64,000 nucleotides of DNA from Arthrobacter ruber (GTDB lineage Bacteria; Actinomycetota; Actinomycetes; Actinomycetales; Micrococcaceae), in contig NZ_PPTH01000016.1 of the NCBI RefSeq assembly GCF_002954225.1, positions 315,114 to 379,113 of the forward strand. The letters are read 5' to 3'. The notes under the pieces were generated by a model. It had not been told where the DNA came from, searched no databases, and saw nothing but the letters and a program-made list of their open reading frames with translations. Positions 20,699 through 29,056 of the stretch are shown piece after piece. A program made the translations under genes and the position numbers. Position 1 is the first letter of the stretch. Each line of letters starts with the position of its first letter.

Positions 20699-21400
20699 CT
20701 AGAGCACAGCCCTGATGAGGTTCTCGAAGTCGCTCACGTGCTGCGTGGTCAACCGCGCAGCAGCTTCGGAGTCCCCAGCCGCGATGCACTCGAGCAGCTC
20801 GATGTGCTGGGCGATGTGCTCGGACACGGGCGGAAGCTTTTCGAGCACCAGACTCCAGATCCGCGTCGCCAAATTGTCGTATCGGACCAGGATGTCCTCA
20901 AGGTGCCTGCTCCCGGAAGCCCGGTAGATCAACCGATGGACCCGCATGTCCAGGCGCATGAGATCCTGCTGTGACTGCAGCCGCGGCAGCATCTGCCCGA
21001 CTTCGTGCGCGAAGTCCCGGAGCTCGTTCCGGAGTTGCGGCGACGCATGCCGTGCGGCCCGTGCAGCCGCCGCCGGCTCCAGAAGCTGTCGGATCTCGGA
21101 GATCTCAGCCAGGTCCTTGATGTCCACGCCGGAGGCGAACGTTCCGCGGCGGGGGTAGGCCACCACCAGATGGTCACTCTCGAGCCGCTTCATGGCCTCG
21201 CGAATCGGTGTCCGGCCGACGCCGAGTCTCCGGGAGATCGCTTCGTCATTGAGGGGCTCGCCCGGCTTGATATCCAGGACGATCAATTCGTCGCACAGCA
21301 TCCTGTAGGCGAAGTCGGCAAAGGATTCGTCGTCCTGCCTCGACGGCGCCAACGGGTCCCCCGCCTCCACCGGCAATCGGCCACCGCGTGCCATATCCAT
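20699..21400 (-). CDS. GntR/FCD family regulator, second paralogue
   Basis: A 233-residue GntR regulator with an FCD domain. The helix-turn-helix contains LDIKPGEPLNDEAISRRL and VGRTPIREAMKRLESDHLV, and YPRRGTFASGVDIKD links to the FCD domain (RLDMRVHRLIYRASGSRHLE; HIAQHIELLECIAAGD). It is paralogous to the regulator at 16407. GGGAGGAG lies just upstream of ATG 21400; a second ATG two codons later is equally possible. It converges with dmg (36-base gap) and diverges from the BCCT transporter at 21872, whose upstream region contains palindromes with the same GATATATC core. Confidence 0.88.
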   Translation of the reverse strand: MDMARGGRLPVEAGDPLAPSRQDDESFADFAYRMLCDELIVLDIKPGEPLNDEAISRRLGVGRTPIREAMKRLESDHLVVAYPRRGTFASGVDIKDLAEISEIRQLLEPAAAARAARHASPQLRNELRDFAHEVGQMLPRLQSQQDLMRLDMRVHRLIYRASGSRHLEDILVRYDNLATRIWSLVLEKLPPVSEHIAQHIELLECIAAGDSEAAARLTTQHVSDFENLIRAVL

Positions 21401-21513
21401 GTCTCCTCCCGAGGGGTATCCAAGCCCCGGCTCTCCGGCTGCCTGTTCATACTATTGCCGCAACTGATACCAGGAAGTGGTCCCGCGCGTGACGCAGACG
21501 GCGGGGCGCCCAC

Positions 21514-21640
21514 CCGGATATATCCGGTTCCTGGCCGGGACCGGAGTGCCTGGTACCGGGCGTCAGGCACCTATGGACATCCATCCCACCATGCAATACT
21601 GTCTACTGATATATCATTACCGATGGTCGGAACATATCAG
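21514..21640. promoter_or_regulatory. GATATATC palindromes upstream of BCCT transporter
   Basis: CCGGATATATCCGG (21514-21527) is a perfect 14-bp palindrome. ACTGATATATCA (21605-21616) contains the perfect palindrome TGATATATCA and shares ACTGATATAT with the glyA and purU boxes. A further half-site, CATATCAG, is at 21633-21640. All lie in the 471-base gap between the GntR gene and the transporter, which otherwise shows nothing I recognise. Confidence 0.55.
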
Positions 21641-21871
21641 CAGCGCCGCGGGTGACCGGGAAGTGCGCACGACGCTCAGCCCCCGGACGGTGCAAGGGAT
21701 GAGCTCACGACGCTCGATCCCTGAACGGACAAGGGGCGCACTCACGAAGTTCATCTCGTCGACGGAAACGTCATGATCGTCGAATCGGAAGAGGCTCCAA
21801 CCTTCCCGGTCTGACTCCCGAGGGCCATGCGCAACCGCAGGCCCATGCCTCACCGAGCAAAGGACCCGCTC

Positions 21872-23890
21872 ATGGCTTTTGAAAGTGACCTGAAACCCCA
21901 GACTCCCGAGGAACTGCCTGCTGAGAACGGGGCGGCACAGGGCTCGCACGAAGGGCCGCTTGGTAGCAGGGACAAGAATGCAGCAGGCACTGGTGTCACC
22001 GGTGACATGAACAGGAATCCCGCCGCCCACGATCCGGAAGAAGGCGTCCCACCCTTTCCGGATGTCGAGTATGAGCAGATCCTCGAGGAGTTGCGCCATG
22101 CCAAGACGGAGCAGGCAGTTGCGGATCGCCGGAACCACAAGCTCACCCTCGACAAGACCATCTTCGGGATCACCGGCGCCATCGCCATCGCCTTCGTCAT
22201 CTGGGGGTTCGTAGGACGCGACAGCCTGTCCGGCACGTCCACGGGTGCACTCAACTGGGTCATGGAGTACACCGGATGGCTGTTCATGCTCATGGCATCG
22301 CTCTTCGTGATCTTCGTCCTGTGGCTGGCCCTGGGCAAATTCGGCAATATCCCGCTGGGCAAGGACGGCGAGAAGCCCGAATTCCGTACCGTCTCCTGGG
22401 TCGCGATGATGTTCGCCGCCGGCATGGGAATCGGCCTGATGTTCTATGGCGTGGCCGAACCGCTCTACCACTACATCTCCCCACCGCCCGGAACCGTCGA
22501 TGGAAGGACGTCAGAAGCAATCCAGACGGCAATGGCTACCTCGATCTTCCACTGGACCCTGCATCCGTGGGCCATGTACGCCGTCGTGGGTATCGCCATG
22601 GCGTACGGGACCTACCGCCTGGGTCGCAGGCAACTGATCTCTGTGGCCTTCACGTCGCTTTTCGGCGTCAGGACGGTCGAAGGGCCGATCGGGAAGTTCA
22701 TCAACATCCTTGCCATCTTCGCGACCTTGTTCGGTACCGCTGCGTCCTTGGGCCTGGGCGCCCTGCAGATCGGCAGCGGCATGACCTCCAACGGCTGGTT
22801 CGGTGAGATCGGGACCCCCGTGCTCGTGGCGATCGTCGCCATCCTCACCCTGTGCTTCGTCGCCTCGGCGGTCTCCGGCATCAGCCGCGGTATCCAGTGG
22901 CTCTCCAACATCAATATGGTCCTGGCCGTCGTCCTCGCATTGATCGTCTTCATCGCCGGCCCCACCCTGTTCATCCTCAACCTGGTCCCCGCCGCGGTCG
23001 GCGACTACGCCCGCGACCTGGCCGAGATGTCGTCCCGGACTGAAGCAGTCGGCGATGAGTCACTGCGCAGCTGGATGACCAGCTGGACCATCTTCTACTG
23101 GGCCTGGTGGGTGTCCTGGACGCCTTTCGTGGGCCTCTTCATCGCCCGTATCAGCCGCGGTCGCACCATCCGTCAGTTCGTCACCGGTGTGTTGCTGGTG
23201 CCCAGCGTCGTCAGCGTGCTCTGGTTCGCCGTCTTCGGAGGCGCCGCCTTCCACATCCAGCAGGAAGCCGACGAGGCCAACACACCCGGCCTGGTCACCA
23301 TGGTCAACGGGACACCGTCCGTGAACTTCGACGGAGCGCTCTTCGACCTGGTCAAGAACCTGAGCATGCCTGATGTGGCCACCACCGCCGTCATCGTGCT
23401 GGCCATGGTCCTGGTGGCCATCTTCTTCATCACTGGCGCCGACGCCGCCTCTATCGTGATGGGGTCGCTGAGCTCCAATGGTGCCGAGCACCCGCGCCGC
23501 GGAGTGGTCGTCTTCTGGGGCTGCCTCACCGGCGCCGTGGCCGCGGTCATGCTGCTGGCCGGCGGCGACCAGCCATCGGAAGCCCTGGCCGGGCTCCAAC
23601 GGATCACCATCGTGGCGGCACTACCGTTCGTCATCGTCATGATGGTGCTCTGCTTCGCCCTCACCAAGGACCTCCGTCGCGATCCCCTCTCCCTGCGGCG
23701 TCGCCTGGCCACATCCGTAGTGGAGCGGGCCATACGCACCGGGGTGGAACAACACGGCGGCGTGCAGTTCGACCTCGTGACGAAGCACGACTGCTCCGGA
23801 CAGTGCGCTGACCCGGGTTGTCCGGGAGGCACCCCCACGGCAAGCATCCCAGCAGTGAAGTTCCCGCAGCGGGACCCGGACAGCAGATGA
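21872..23890 (+). CDS. BCCT-family betaine/choline transporter
   Basis: A 672-residue betaine-carnitine-choline transporter, ion-coupled and in the cytoplasmic membrane. A roughly 95-residue hydrophilic N-terminus precedes about 12 membrane helices. The BCCT signature lies in helix 8 (FYWAWWVSWTPFVGLFIARIS), with MMFAAGMGIGLMFYGVAEP as the Gly-rich helix 3 motif. A cytoplasmic C-tail contains two closely spaced CxxxC-like cysteines (HDCSGQCADPGCPGG). ATG 21872 is preferred (AAAGGA 7 bases upstream); in-frame starts at 21827 and 21845 also exist. Context indicates uptake of glycine betaine or a precursor for catabolism rather than only osmoprotection. It converges with the LysR gene at 23961. 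Confidence 0.9.
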   Translation: MAFESDLKPQTPEELPAENGAAQGSHEGPLGSRDKNAAGTGVTGDMNRNPAAHDPEEGVPPFPDVEYEQILEELRHAKTEQAVADRRNHKLTLDKTIFGITGAIAIAFVIWGFVGRDSLSGTSTGALNWVMEYTGWLFMLMASLFVIFVLWLALGKFGNIPLGKDGEKPEFRTVSWVAMMFAAGMGIGLMFYGVAEPLYHYISPPPGTVDGRTSEAIQTAMATSIFHWTLHPWAMYAVVGIAMAYGTYRLGRRQLISVAFTSLFGVRTVEGPIGKFINILAIFATLFGTAASLGLGALQIGSGMTSNGWFGEIGTPVLVAIVAILTLCFVASAVSGISRGIQWLSNINMVLAVVLALIVFIAGPTLFILNLVPAAVGDYARDLAEMSSRTEAVGDESLRSWMTSWTIFYWAWWVSWTPFVGLFIARISRGRTIRQFVTGVLLVPSVVSVLWFAVFGGAAFHIQQEADEANTPGLVTMVNGTPSVNFDGALFDLVKNLSMPDVATTAVIVLAMVLVAIFFITGADAASIVMGSLSSNGAEHPRRGVVVFWGCLTGAVAAVMLLAGGDQPSEALAGLQRITIVAALPFVIVMMVLCFALTKDLRRDPLSLRRRLATSVVERAIRTGVEQHGGVQFDLVTKHDCSGQCADPGCPGGTPTASIPAVKFPQRDPDSR

Positions 23891-23960
23891 CTGCACCGGT
23901 GCCCGCTGGTCGCCCATCGGATCTGCTCGCCCCTCGGCAATTCATCGCGGTCATGGGATG

Positions 23961-24893
23961 TCAGAGACCGTCTTCGGGTCGGGCGCGAAGGATCCGGTTG
24001 GCGCTGACCTGCAGGATCTCGAGCGACTCCTGAATCAGGGGTGATCCGATGCTGCCCCTGCGCGCCGCGGCGACGATGCGGCGCGTGGGCTTCCCCCTGC
24101 CGGTAATGCGCAGGCGAACCACGTTCTCGGCACTGCGCAGGGGCGCCAGGCGCGGCAGCAGGCCCACGCCCAGCCCCGCACCGACGAAGGCGATCTGCGT
24201 TTCCCATTCGACGGCCTCGTGGGCAATCCGCGGTGTCACCCCGACCGCCGTGAACGCCGCAGTGAACAGGGAATGGTAGGTGGATCCGGCGGCATCGGTG
24301 ATCCAGGGTTCGGACGCCAGCTCTTCGAGCGTCACTGTTTCCCGCGATGCGAACGGATGCTCGCAGGGAATGATCACGTCCAAGGGATCATCGAGCAGAA
24401 CGGTCTGTTCGAAACGCGGATCGTCCTCGCCGAAGGTGTCGGACTGCATGGCGACGATGACCGCGAGGTCGATCCGCTCGGCGACCAGCAGGTCGAAGCA
24501 GCGGGCCGGGTCGGCCTCGAGTACCTGCACCTTCAGCAGGGGGCGTGTCGAACGCAAGGTGGCGGCCAGCGGCGCGAGCAACTGAGCGGCCGCCGTGGAG
24601 AATCCGCCGAGGCCGAAACTGGACTGCACCTGGTCACCGGCTTCCATGGCCGCGGCACGCAGTCTCTCCCATTCCGCAATCAGGGTGTCCGAGCCCGCCA
24701 CGAGAAAGCGACCCGTGGCGGTCAGCCGCACACCCCGGCCGTCCTTCACGAGTAGCTGCATCCCGAGCACGCGCTGGAGCTCGCGCAACTGCGCGGAAAC
24801 GGCGGAGGGGGAGTAGCCCGTGAGTTCCGCGGTCGCGCCCACCGTGCCGCAGCGGGCAAAGACCCGAAGCGTAACGAGTCGTGGATCGATCAT
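23961..24893 (-). CDS. LysR-family regulator divergent from gbcAB
   Basis: A 310-residue LysR regulator. The helix-turn-helix is at the N-terminus (DPRLVTLRVFARCGTVGATA, then TGYSPSAVSAQLRELQRVLG), followed by the periplasmic-binding-like effector domain (DLAVIVAMQSDTFGEDD, FVGAGLGVGLLPRLAP). ATG 24893 is chosen so the helix-turn-helix starts directly; a GTG at 24908 is in frame. It is divergent from the Rieske oxygenase gene at 25052 with a 158-base gap, the usual place of a LysR activator. It likely responds to betaine or a derivative, by context only. Confidence 0.88.
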   Translation of the reverse strand: MIDPRLVTLRVFARCGTVGATAELTGYSPSAVSAQLRELQRVLGMQLLVKDGRGVRLTATGRFLVAGSDTLIAEWERLRAAAMEAGDQVQSSFGLGGFSTAAAQLLAPLAATLRSTRPLLKVQVLEADPARCFDLLVAERIDLAVIVAMQSDTFGEDDPRFEQTVLLDDPLDVIIPCEHPFASRETVTLEELASEPWITDAAGSTYHSLFTAAFTAVGVTPRIAHEAVEWETQIAFVGAGLGVGLLPRLAPLRSAENVVRLRITGRGKPTRRIVAAARRGSIGSPLIQESLEILQVSANRILRARPEDGL

Positions 24894-25051
24894 GCACCTA
24901 CTGTGCACGGTTCTGTCCCAGATGTTGTGCTTTTGTTACAGGCCGATTGTCCCTACCCTCGTGGCAACGACATTAACGCAACGCCCGCAGCACCCGGCGA
25001 CGTGAAGTCCCGACGAATCGCACCCTTACCCAGTCCCCTTGGGAGGAACCC

Positions 25052-26356
25052 ATGTCTGCTCCAGTGAACGTGCCGCTCAACCCACGCGGACGACTCGTCT
25101 CCTCATTGCCGGCCGAGCAGCTCGCGGAAATCACCGAGTTGTTCGATTTCCGGCGCGTGGGATACTCCCTCGATGCTCCGTTCTATACCGCTCCGGCGAT
25201 CTTCACCCTCGATATGCAGGCCATCTTCGGTGAGCACTGGATCTTCGCTGCCAGTATCGCCGAACTCCCTGAGCCGGGCGATTACGTCACGGTCGACTAC
25301 GGACCCTACTCGCTGATCGTGCTGCGCAACGACGACGGCGGCGTGAACGTCCTGCACAACGTGTGCCGCCACCGTGGTGCCCGCGTCCTGACCGAAGCCG
25401 CGGGGACCACGGGAAACCTGGTCTGCGGCTATCACTCCTGGACCTACTCCCCTGACGGCAATCTGATTCATGCCTCTGCGCCGGGAGAGGCGACGTTCGA
25501 CAAGGGTTGCTTCGGCCTCAAGCGCGCCCACAGCCGCGTGGTCGCCGGACTCATCTTCGTCTGCATCGCGGACGAACCGCCGACGGATTTCGACGAGACC
25601 GGAAAGATCTTCGAACCGTACCTCGCGCCGCATGATCTGGCGAACACGAAGATCGCCTACCAGCAGAACATCGTCGAGGAGGGCAACTGGAAGCTCGTCA
25701 TGGAGAACAACCGTGAGTGCTACCACTGCGACGGACACCCAGAACTCGCCTGTTCCCTCTTCCCCACCTGGGGCCTGACGGAGGGCCTGATCCCGCGGCA
25801 TCTCGAGGAGGTATGGGACCGCAACAAGGAAGCGCAGTCCTCGCTCGAGGATCGTTGCCGCCGCTATGGCCTTCCCTTCGACGTCGTCGAGGAGCTCGAC
25901 ACCCGCGTAGCGGGAATCCGCATCTCCCGTGAGTCACTGGACGGTGATGGTGAATCGTTCTCGCCCGATGGGCGCCGGCTCTCCAAGAAGCTGCTCGGCG
26001 ACTTGCGGGATTTCCGCCTTGGTCGCTGCTCGATGCACCTGCAGCCCAACAGCTGGTTCCATTTCCTCGGGGACCATGTCATCACCTTCGCCGTCTTCCC
26101 CATCAATGAACACCAGACCCTTGTGCGCACCACCTGGCTCGTTGCCGATGATGCCGAGGAAGGCGTCGACTACGACCTGGAGAAACTCACCTACACCTGG
26201 AAGCAGACCAATCTGCAGGACAAGGCGTTCGTGGAGCTGTGCCAGAAGGGCGCCGGCAGCCCCGCCTATGAGCCCGGCCCGTACATGAAGAGCGAGTACC
26301 AGGTCGAGGCGTTCATCAACTGGTACGTGCAACGCGTGCAGGAGTACATGGCATGA
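25052..26356 (+). CDS. gbcA: Glycine betaine demethylase, Rieske oxygenase subunit
   Basis: A 434-residue Rieske non-heme iron oxygenase. The Rieske cluster ligands are Cys105/His107 and Cys125/His128 (CRHRG, 17 residues, CGYHSW). The mononuclear iron region is MENNRECYHCDGHPE, with His225 and His229 candidates. GbcA removes a methyl group of glycine betaine as formaldehyde, giving dimethylglycine, the substrate of Dmg here. GGAGG lies upstream of ATG 25052. The stop overlaps gbcB (ATGA). Related enzymes act on stachydrine or carnitine, so the betaine assignment rests partly on context. Confidence 0.88.
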   Translation: MSAPVNVPLNPRGRLVSSLPAEQLAEITELFDFRRVGYSLDAPFYTAPAIFTLDMQAIFGEHWIFAASIAELPEPGDYVTVDYGPYSLIVLRNDDGGVNVLHNVCRHRGARVLTEAAGTTGNLVCGYHSWTYSPDGNLIHASAPGEATFDKGCFGLKRAHSRVVAGLIFVCIADEPPTDFDETGKIFEPYLAPHDLANTKIAYQQNIVEEGNWKLVMENNRECYHCDGHPELACSLFPTWGLTEGLIPRHLEEVWDRNKEAQSSLEDRCRRYGLPFDVVEELDTRVAGIRISRESLDGDGESFSPDGRRLSKKLLGDLRDFRLGRCSMHLQPNSWFHFLGDHVITFAVFPINEHQTLVRTTWLVADDAEEGVDYDLEKLTYTWKQTNLQDKAFVELCQKGAGSPAYEPGPYMKSEYQVEAFINWYVQRVQEYMA

Positions 26357-27768
26357 TCGAACTCGGCACCGTCACGGCAACCCAGGAACCACGGCGCATC
26401 CGCGGTCTTGAGATGCCGTGGAACAGGGTGATGAGCAGCACCGAGGGGCCGGCCGGTGCCGCCCGCGCGTTGGGGCCATGGCACCCGCAGGAGTTCATGG
26501 CCGAATGTGTCGAGATCGTACCCGAGGTGGGCGGCATGATGACCTTCGTGTTCCGCCGCTCCGACGGCGCGCCCCTGGCGTTCCGTCCGGGCCAGTACGT
26601 GAATGTCGCCTTTCCGGTCAACGGCGAGGACCAGGACGCGGTGGACCGCAGCTATTCGCTGTCCAGTTCACCCACACAGCCATGGACGTTCGACATCACG
26701 GTCAAGCGCGACCCCATGGGACTGGTGTCCCCGTGGGTGCACGAGAACGTCAAACCCGGCACCGTCCTCGAGATGCTCGGACCGGTCGGGGCATTCCACC
26801 TGCCCGACGCCGACCGGCGGGCACGGTACCTCCTGCTCGCCGCCGGCGCGGGCATCACCCCCATCATGTCGATGGTGCGGACCATCCACTCCCTGCCCGG
26901 ACAGGCCGACGTCGTGGTGCTCTATCACGGAGCGGCGGCCGGAGGCTTCGCGTTCCACCAGGAGCTGGCCTACATCGCCTCCGTGGACTCTCGCATCAAG
27001 GTCTTCTACTCGCTGGGCGACCGCCGAGAACCCGAAGGATGGGAGTGGCTCACCGGACGGCTGACGGCAGCCATGCTCGACGAGGTGGCCCCCGATGCCA
27101 ACGGCCGCCAGGTTTACGCCTGCGGCCCCGAAGCCTACCTGAACACCGCCGCCGAACTCCTCCAGGAGGTCGGCGTCGATGACACCTCCATCCACATGGA
27201 ATTCTTCTCGGGCGACCGCCAGACGCTCCTTGAGTACCAGGTGGAGCTTGCTCATGCCGTGGATATAGCGGGTGAGATCGCCGAGGAGATCGCTGATTCC
27301 GCCGAGGACTACTACGAAAGCCAGCCCACCGCGTTCGGTCTCTACGAACCCGGCTACGACGTCGCGGGAACCCTGGAGGCCACCGGACTGTCGCTGGAGA
27401 CGGTCGCTCCGGACGTGTCCGCGTCCGGGGTCCTCAACGGCAGTCCGAGCGTGGGATCAGAGGCCCGGTCCCCCGACGCCTCGAGCTTCGACACCGTCGG
27501 AACGGGGAGTCTCACCCTGTCCTTCATGCGTACCGGCCTCAATGTGCGCATCGGCCCCGACGAACATATCCTCGGGGTGGCCCAACGCGCGGGCATCAGG
27601 ATCGGCGCGAACTGCAAGGAAGGCATGTGCGGCTCCTGCAAGGTCGTCAAGTTCTCCGGGGAGGTTCAGATGAACCACCAGGGCGGGATCCGGGCACGGG
27701 AGATCGATGCAGGCAAATTCCTGCCCTGCTGCTCCACCGCGCGGACCGATCTGGTGATCGATGCCTAG
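26353..27768 (+). CDS. gbcB: Glycine betaine demethylase, ferredoxin-reductase subunit
   Basis: A 471-residue electron-transfer partner of GbcA. FAD-binding barrel (about 48-150; RSYSLSSSP at 99-107), NAD-binding domain (about 155-285; LLLAAGAGITPIMSM), then a C-terminal 2Fe-2S ferredoxin (about 386-471) with CKEGMCGSC (Cys421, 426, 429) and Cys459 or 460. Between reductase and ferredoxin lies a roughly 95-residue acidic, low-complexity segment (about 291-385), longer than a simple linker. The ATG overlaps the gbcA stop, so the two subunits are coupled. Confidence 0.88.
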   Translation: MIELGTVTATQEPRRIRGLEMPWNRVMSSTEGPAGAARALGPWHPQEFMAECVEIVPEVGGMMTFVFRRSDGAPLAFRPGQYVNVAFPVNGEDQDAVDRSYSLSSSPTQPWTFDITVKRDPMGLVSPWVHENVKPGTVLEMLGPVGAFHLPDADRRARYLLLAAGAGITPIMSMVRTIHSLPGQADVVVLYHGAAAGGFAFHQELAYIASVDSRIKVFYSLGDRREPEGWEWLTGRLTAAMLDEVAPDANGRQVYACGPEAYLNTAAELLQEVGVDDTSIHMEFFSGDRQTLLEYQVELAHAVDIAGEIAEEIADSAEDYYESQPTAFGLYEPGYDVAGTLEATGLSLETVAPDVSASGVLNGSPSVGSEARSPDASSFDTVGTGSLTLSFMRTGLNVRIGPDEHILGVAQRAGIRIGANCKEGMCGSCKVVKFSGEVQMNHQGGIRAREIDAGKFLPCCSTARTDLVIDA

Positions 27769-27959
27769 CCGCTCCCAGCTGCTCCCAGCTGCTCCCGGCC
27801 GGACAGCATGAGGGGCTGTCACGATAGGGCTGTCTCCTGCGGGTGAATGGTGTGCCGTCAGCCCTTCGACGGCACAGCGAACCACCTGACGAGATGTCCT
27901 CGCGCGACGTTTCTTCCCCTTTCTGGCAACCCGGGCGGGACATGGGACAGAATGCGGTC

Positions 27960-28433
27960 ATGGACATCAACGACAACGGACCGAATCCGAACGCCTTCGA
28001 CATCGAGCGTGCTGCGACGGACAACACCGCCTACCGCCGCGTCGCCTGGACGGGCAAGCACCTGCAGGTGACGCTCATGTCGATCGAGCCCGGCGGAGCG
28101 ATCGGCCTCGAGGTGCATCACGGCACCGACCAGTTCCTGCGCATCGACGCCGGAAAGGGCCGGGTGAAGATGGGGCCCTCGAAGGACGACCTCTCGTTCC
28201 AGCAGGACATCGAGGACGGCTGGAGCATCCAAGTGCCCGCCGGTACCTGGCACGACGTCGAGAACACCGGGGACGAGCCGCTGCGCCTCTACACGATCTA
28301 CGCCCCTACCCACCACGCGCAGGGCATCGTGCAGGAGACCCCGGAGGCTGCCGAGAAGGACGAGGAGGAGGGCCGCGACGAACCGCCGTCGTGGGTCGAA
28401 GAAGTGGACGACAAGGGAGAAGAGAGCGCCTGA
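27960..28433 (+). CDS. Cupin-domain protein
   Basis: A 157-residue single-domain cupin. The metal-binding cupin motifs appear as GLEVHHGTDQFLRIDAGKG and later IQVPAGTWHDVENTG. An acidic C-terminal tail (EAAEKDEEEGRDEPPSWVEE) follows. ATG 27960 (MDINDNGPNP) is chosen; ATG 27942, six codons earlier, is possible, and neither has a strong Shine-Dalgarno. It lies 191 bases after gbcB. That gap contains a GCTCCCAGCT tandem duplication (27771-27790) and nothing else evident. The role is unknown; similar cupins are annotated as mannose-6-phosphate isomerase-like without evidence. Confidence 0.82.
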   Translation: MDINDNGPNPNAFDIERAATDNTAYRRVAWTGKHLQVTLMSIEPGGAIGLEVHHGTDQFLRIDAGKGRVKMGPSKDDLSFQQDIEDGWSIQVPAGTWHDVENTGDEPLRLYTIYAPTHHAQGIVQETPEAAEKDEEEGRDEPPSWVEEVDDKGEESA

Positions 28434-28617
28434 GCCATCAATTGTGACGACACCCACTGAGCGCGCGGCGGCCGAGATCCCGATGACACGCCCGCGTCGG
28501 GGTCGAGGCGAGCCGCTTCGGTCAGGCGGGCATCGAGCCTGACCGGGCGCTTCGCGCCGTCGACTCCATCGGTCGTCCGCACACGGTCGGGTGGAACCCG
28601 AGGAACAGCGCTCGAAG

Positions 28618-28665
28618 CCGTCCTGTCGTGACAGGGCACCAGAGTGTCCTGTCACGACAGGACGG
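28618..28665. repeat. 18-bp perfect inverted repeat with near-palindromic arms
   Basis: CCGTCCTGTCGTGACAGG, a 12-base spacer and the exact reverse complement. Each arm contains CCTGTC-(GT/AC)-GACAGG, itself a palindrome apart from the central dinucleotide, so the element can be one hairpin or two tandem protein-binding sites. No T-run follows. The remaining bases of the 28434-28895 gap show nothing recognisable. Confidence 0.65.
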
Positions 28666-28895
28666 CTGCTCGACCCGGATCGGTGACGGACCACAGGTCC
28701 GTGCGAGGCGATCCACGTGCCGCCAGCCATCACCGGCGCCCGGCAGTTCGAGGGCGGCGTTCCGGTACCAGCCCCTTCGGGAGCCACTGGTTCCTGGCGT
28801 GAATATGTCGTCCCGAGACCTGCCCGTCTTGATCGGTCGGCCCTTCTGGGGTTTCATCTACTTGTCCGCTGGGTTCGCTCCCCTGGACAGAACCA

Positions 28896-28979
28896 CCATC
28901 CAGAGCGGTTGAGAGACCTGGCTCGTTGAAGCCGCAGCAACCACCCCGTCGGGGCCGGTGCTACTGCCAGGACCGATGG
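28896..28979 (+). ncRNA. SAM riboswitch (S-box type) ahead of sulfur operon
   Basis: CCATC at 28896-28900 pairs with GATGG at 28975-28979 as P1. Inside, GAGCGGTTGAGAGACCTGGC, AGCCGCAGCAACC and GGTGCTACTGCCAGGACC appear in the conserved SAM-I/IV order and match the sfnG aptamer closely. A small hairpin, CCTC-CCTGA-GAGG, follows in the 77 bases before the start at 29057, as a possible expression platform. The operon should be off when SAM is plentiful. Confidence 0.85.
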
Positions 28980-29056
28980 AGATAGCCTGTCCCCCGTTGG
29001 TGTCGACCTCCCTGAGAGGTTGAGCCTGCTGCGTGCGCGGATAGGGAACCCTCATC

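Noticed and set aside
27771-27800. GCTCCCAGCT tandem repeat after gbcB
   Set aside because: Only two exact copies and a partial third; most likely slippage, with no associated feature.
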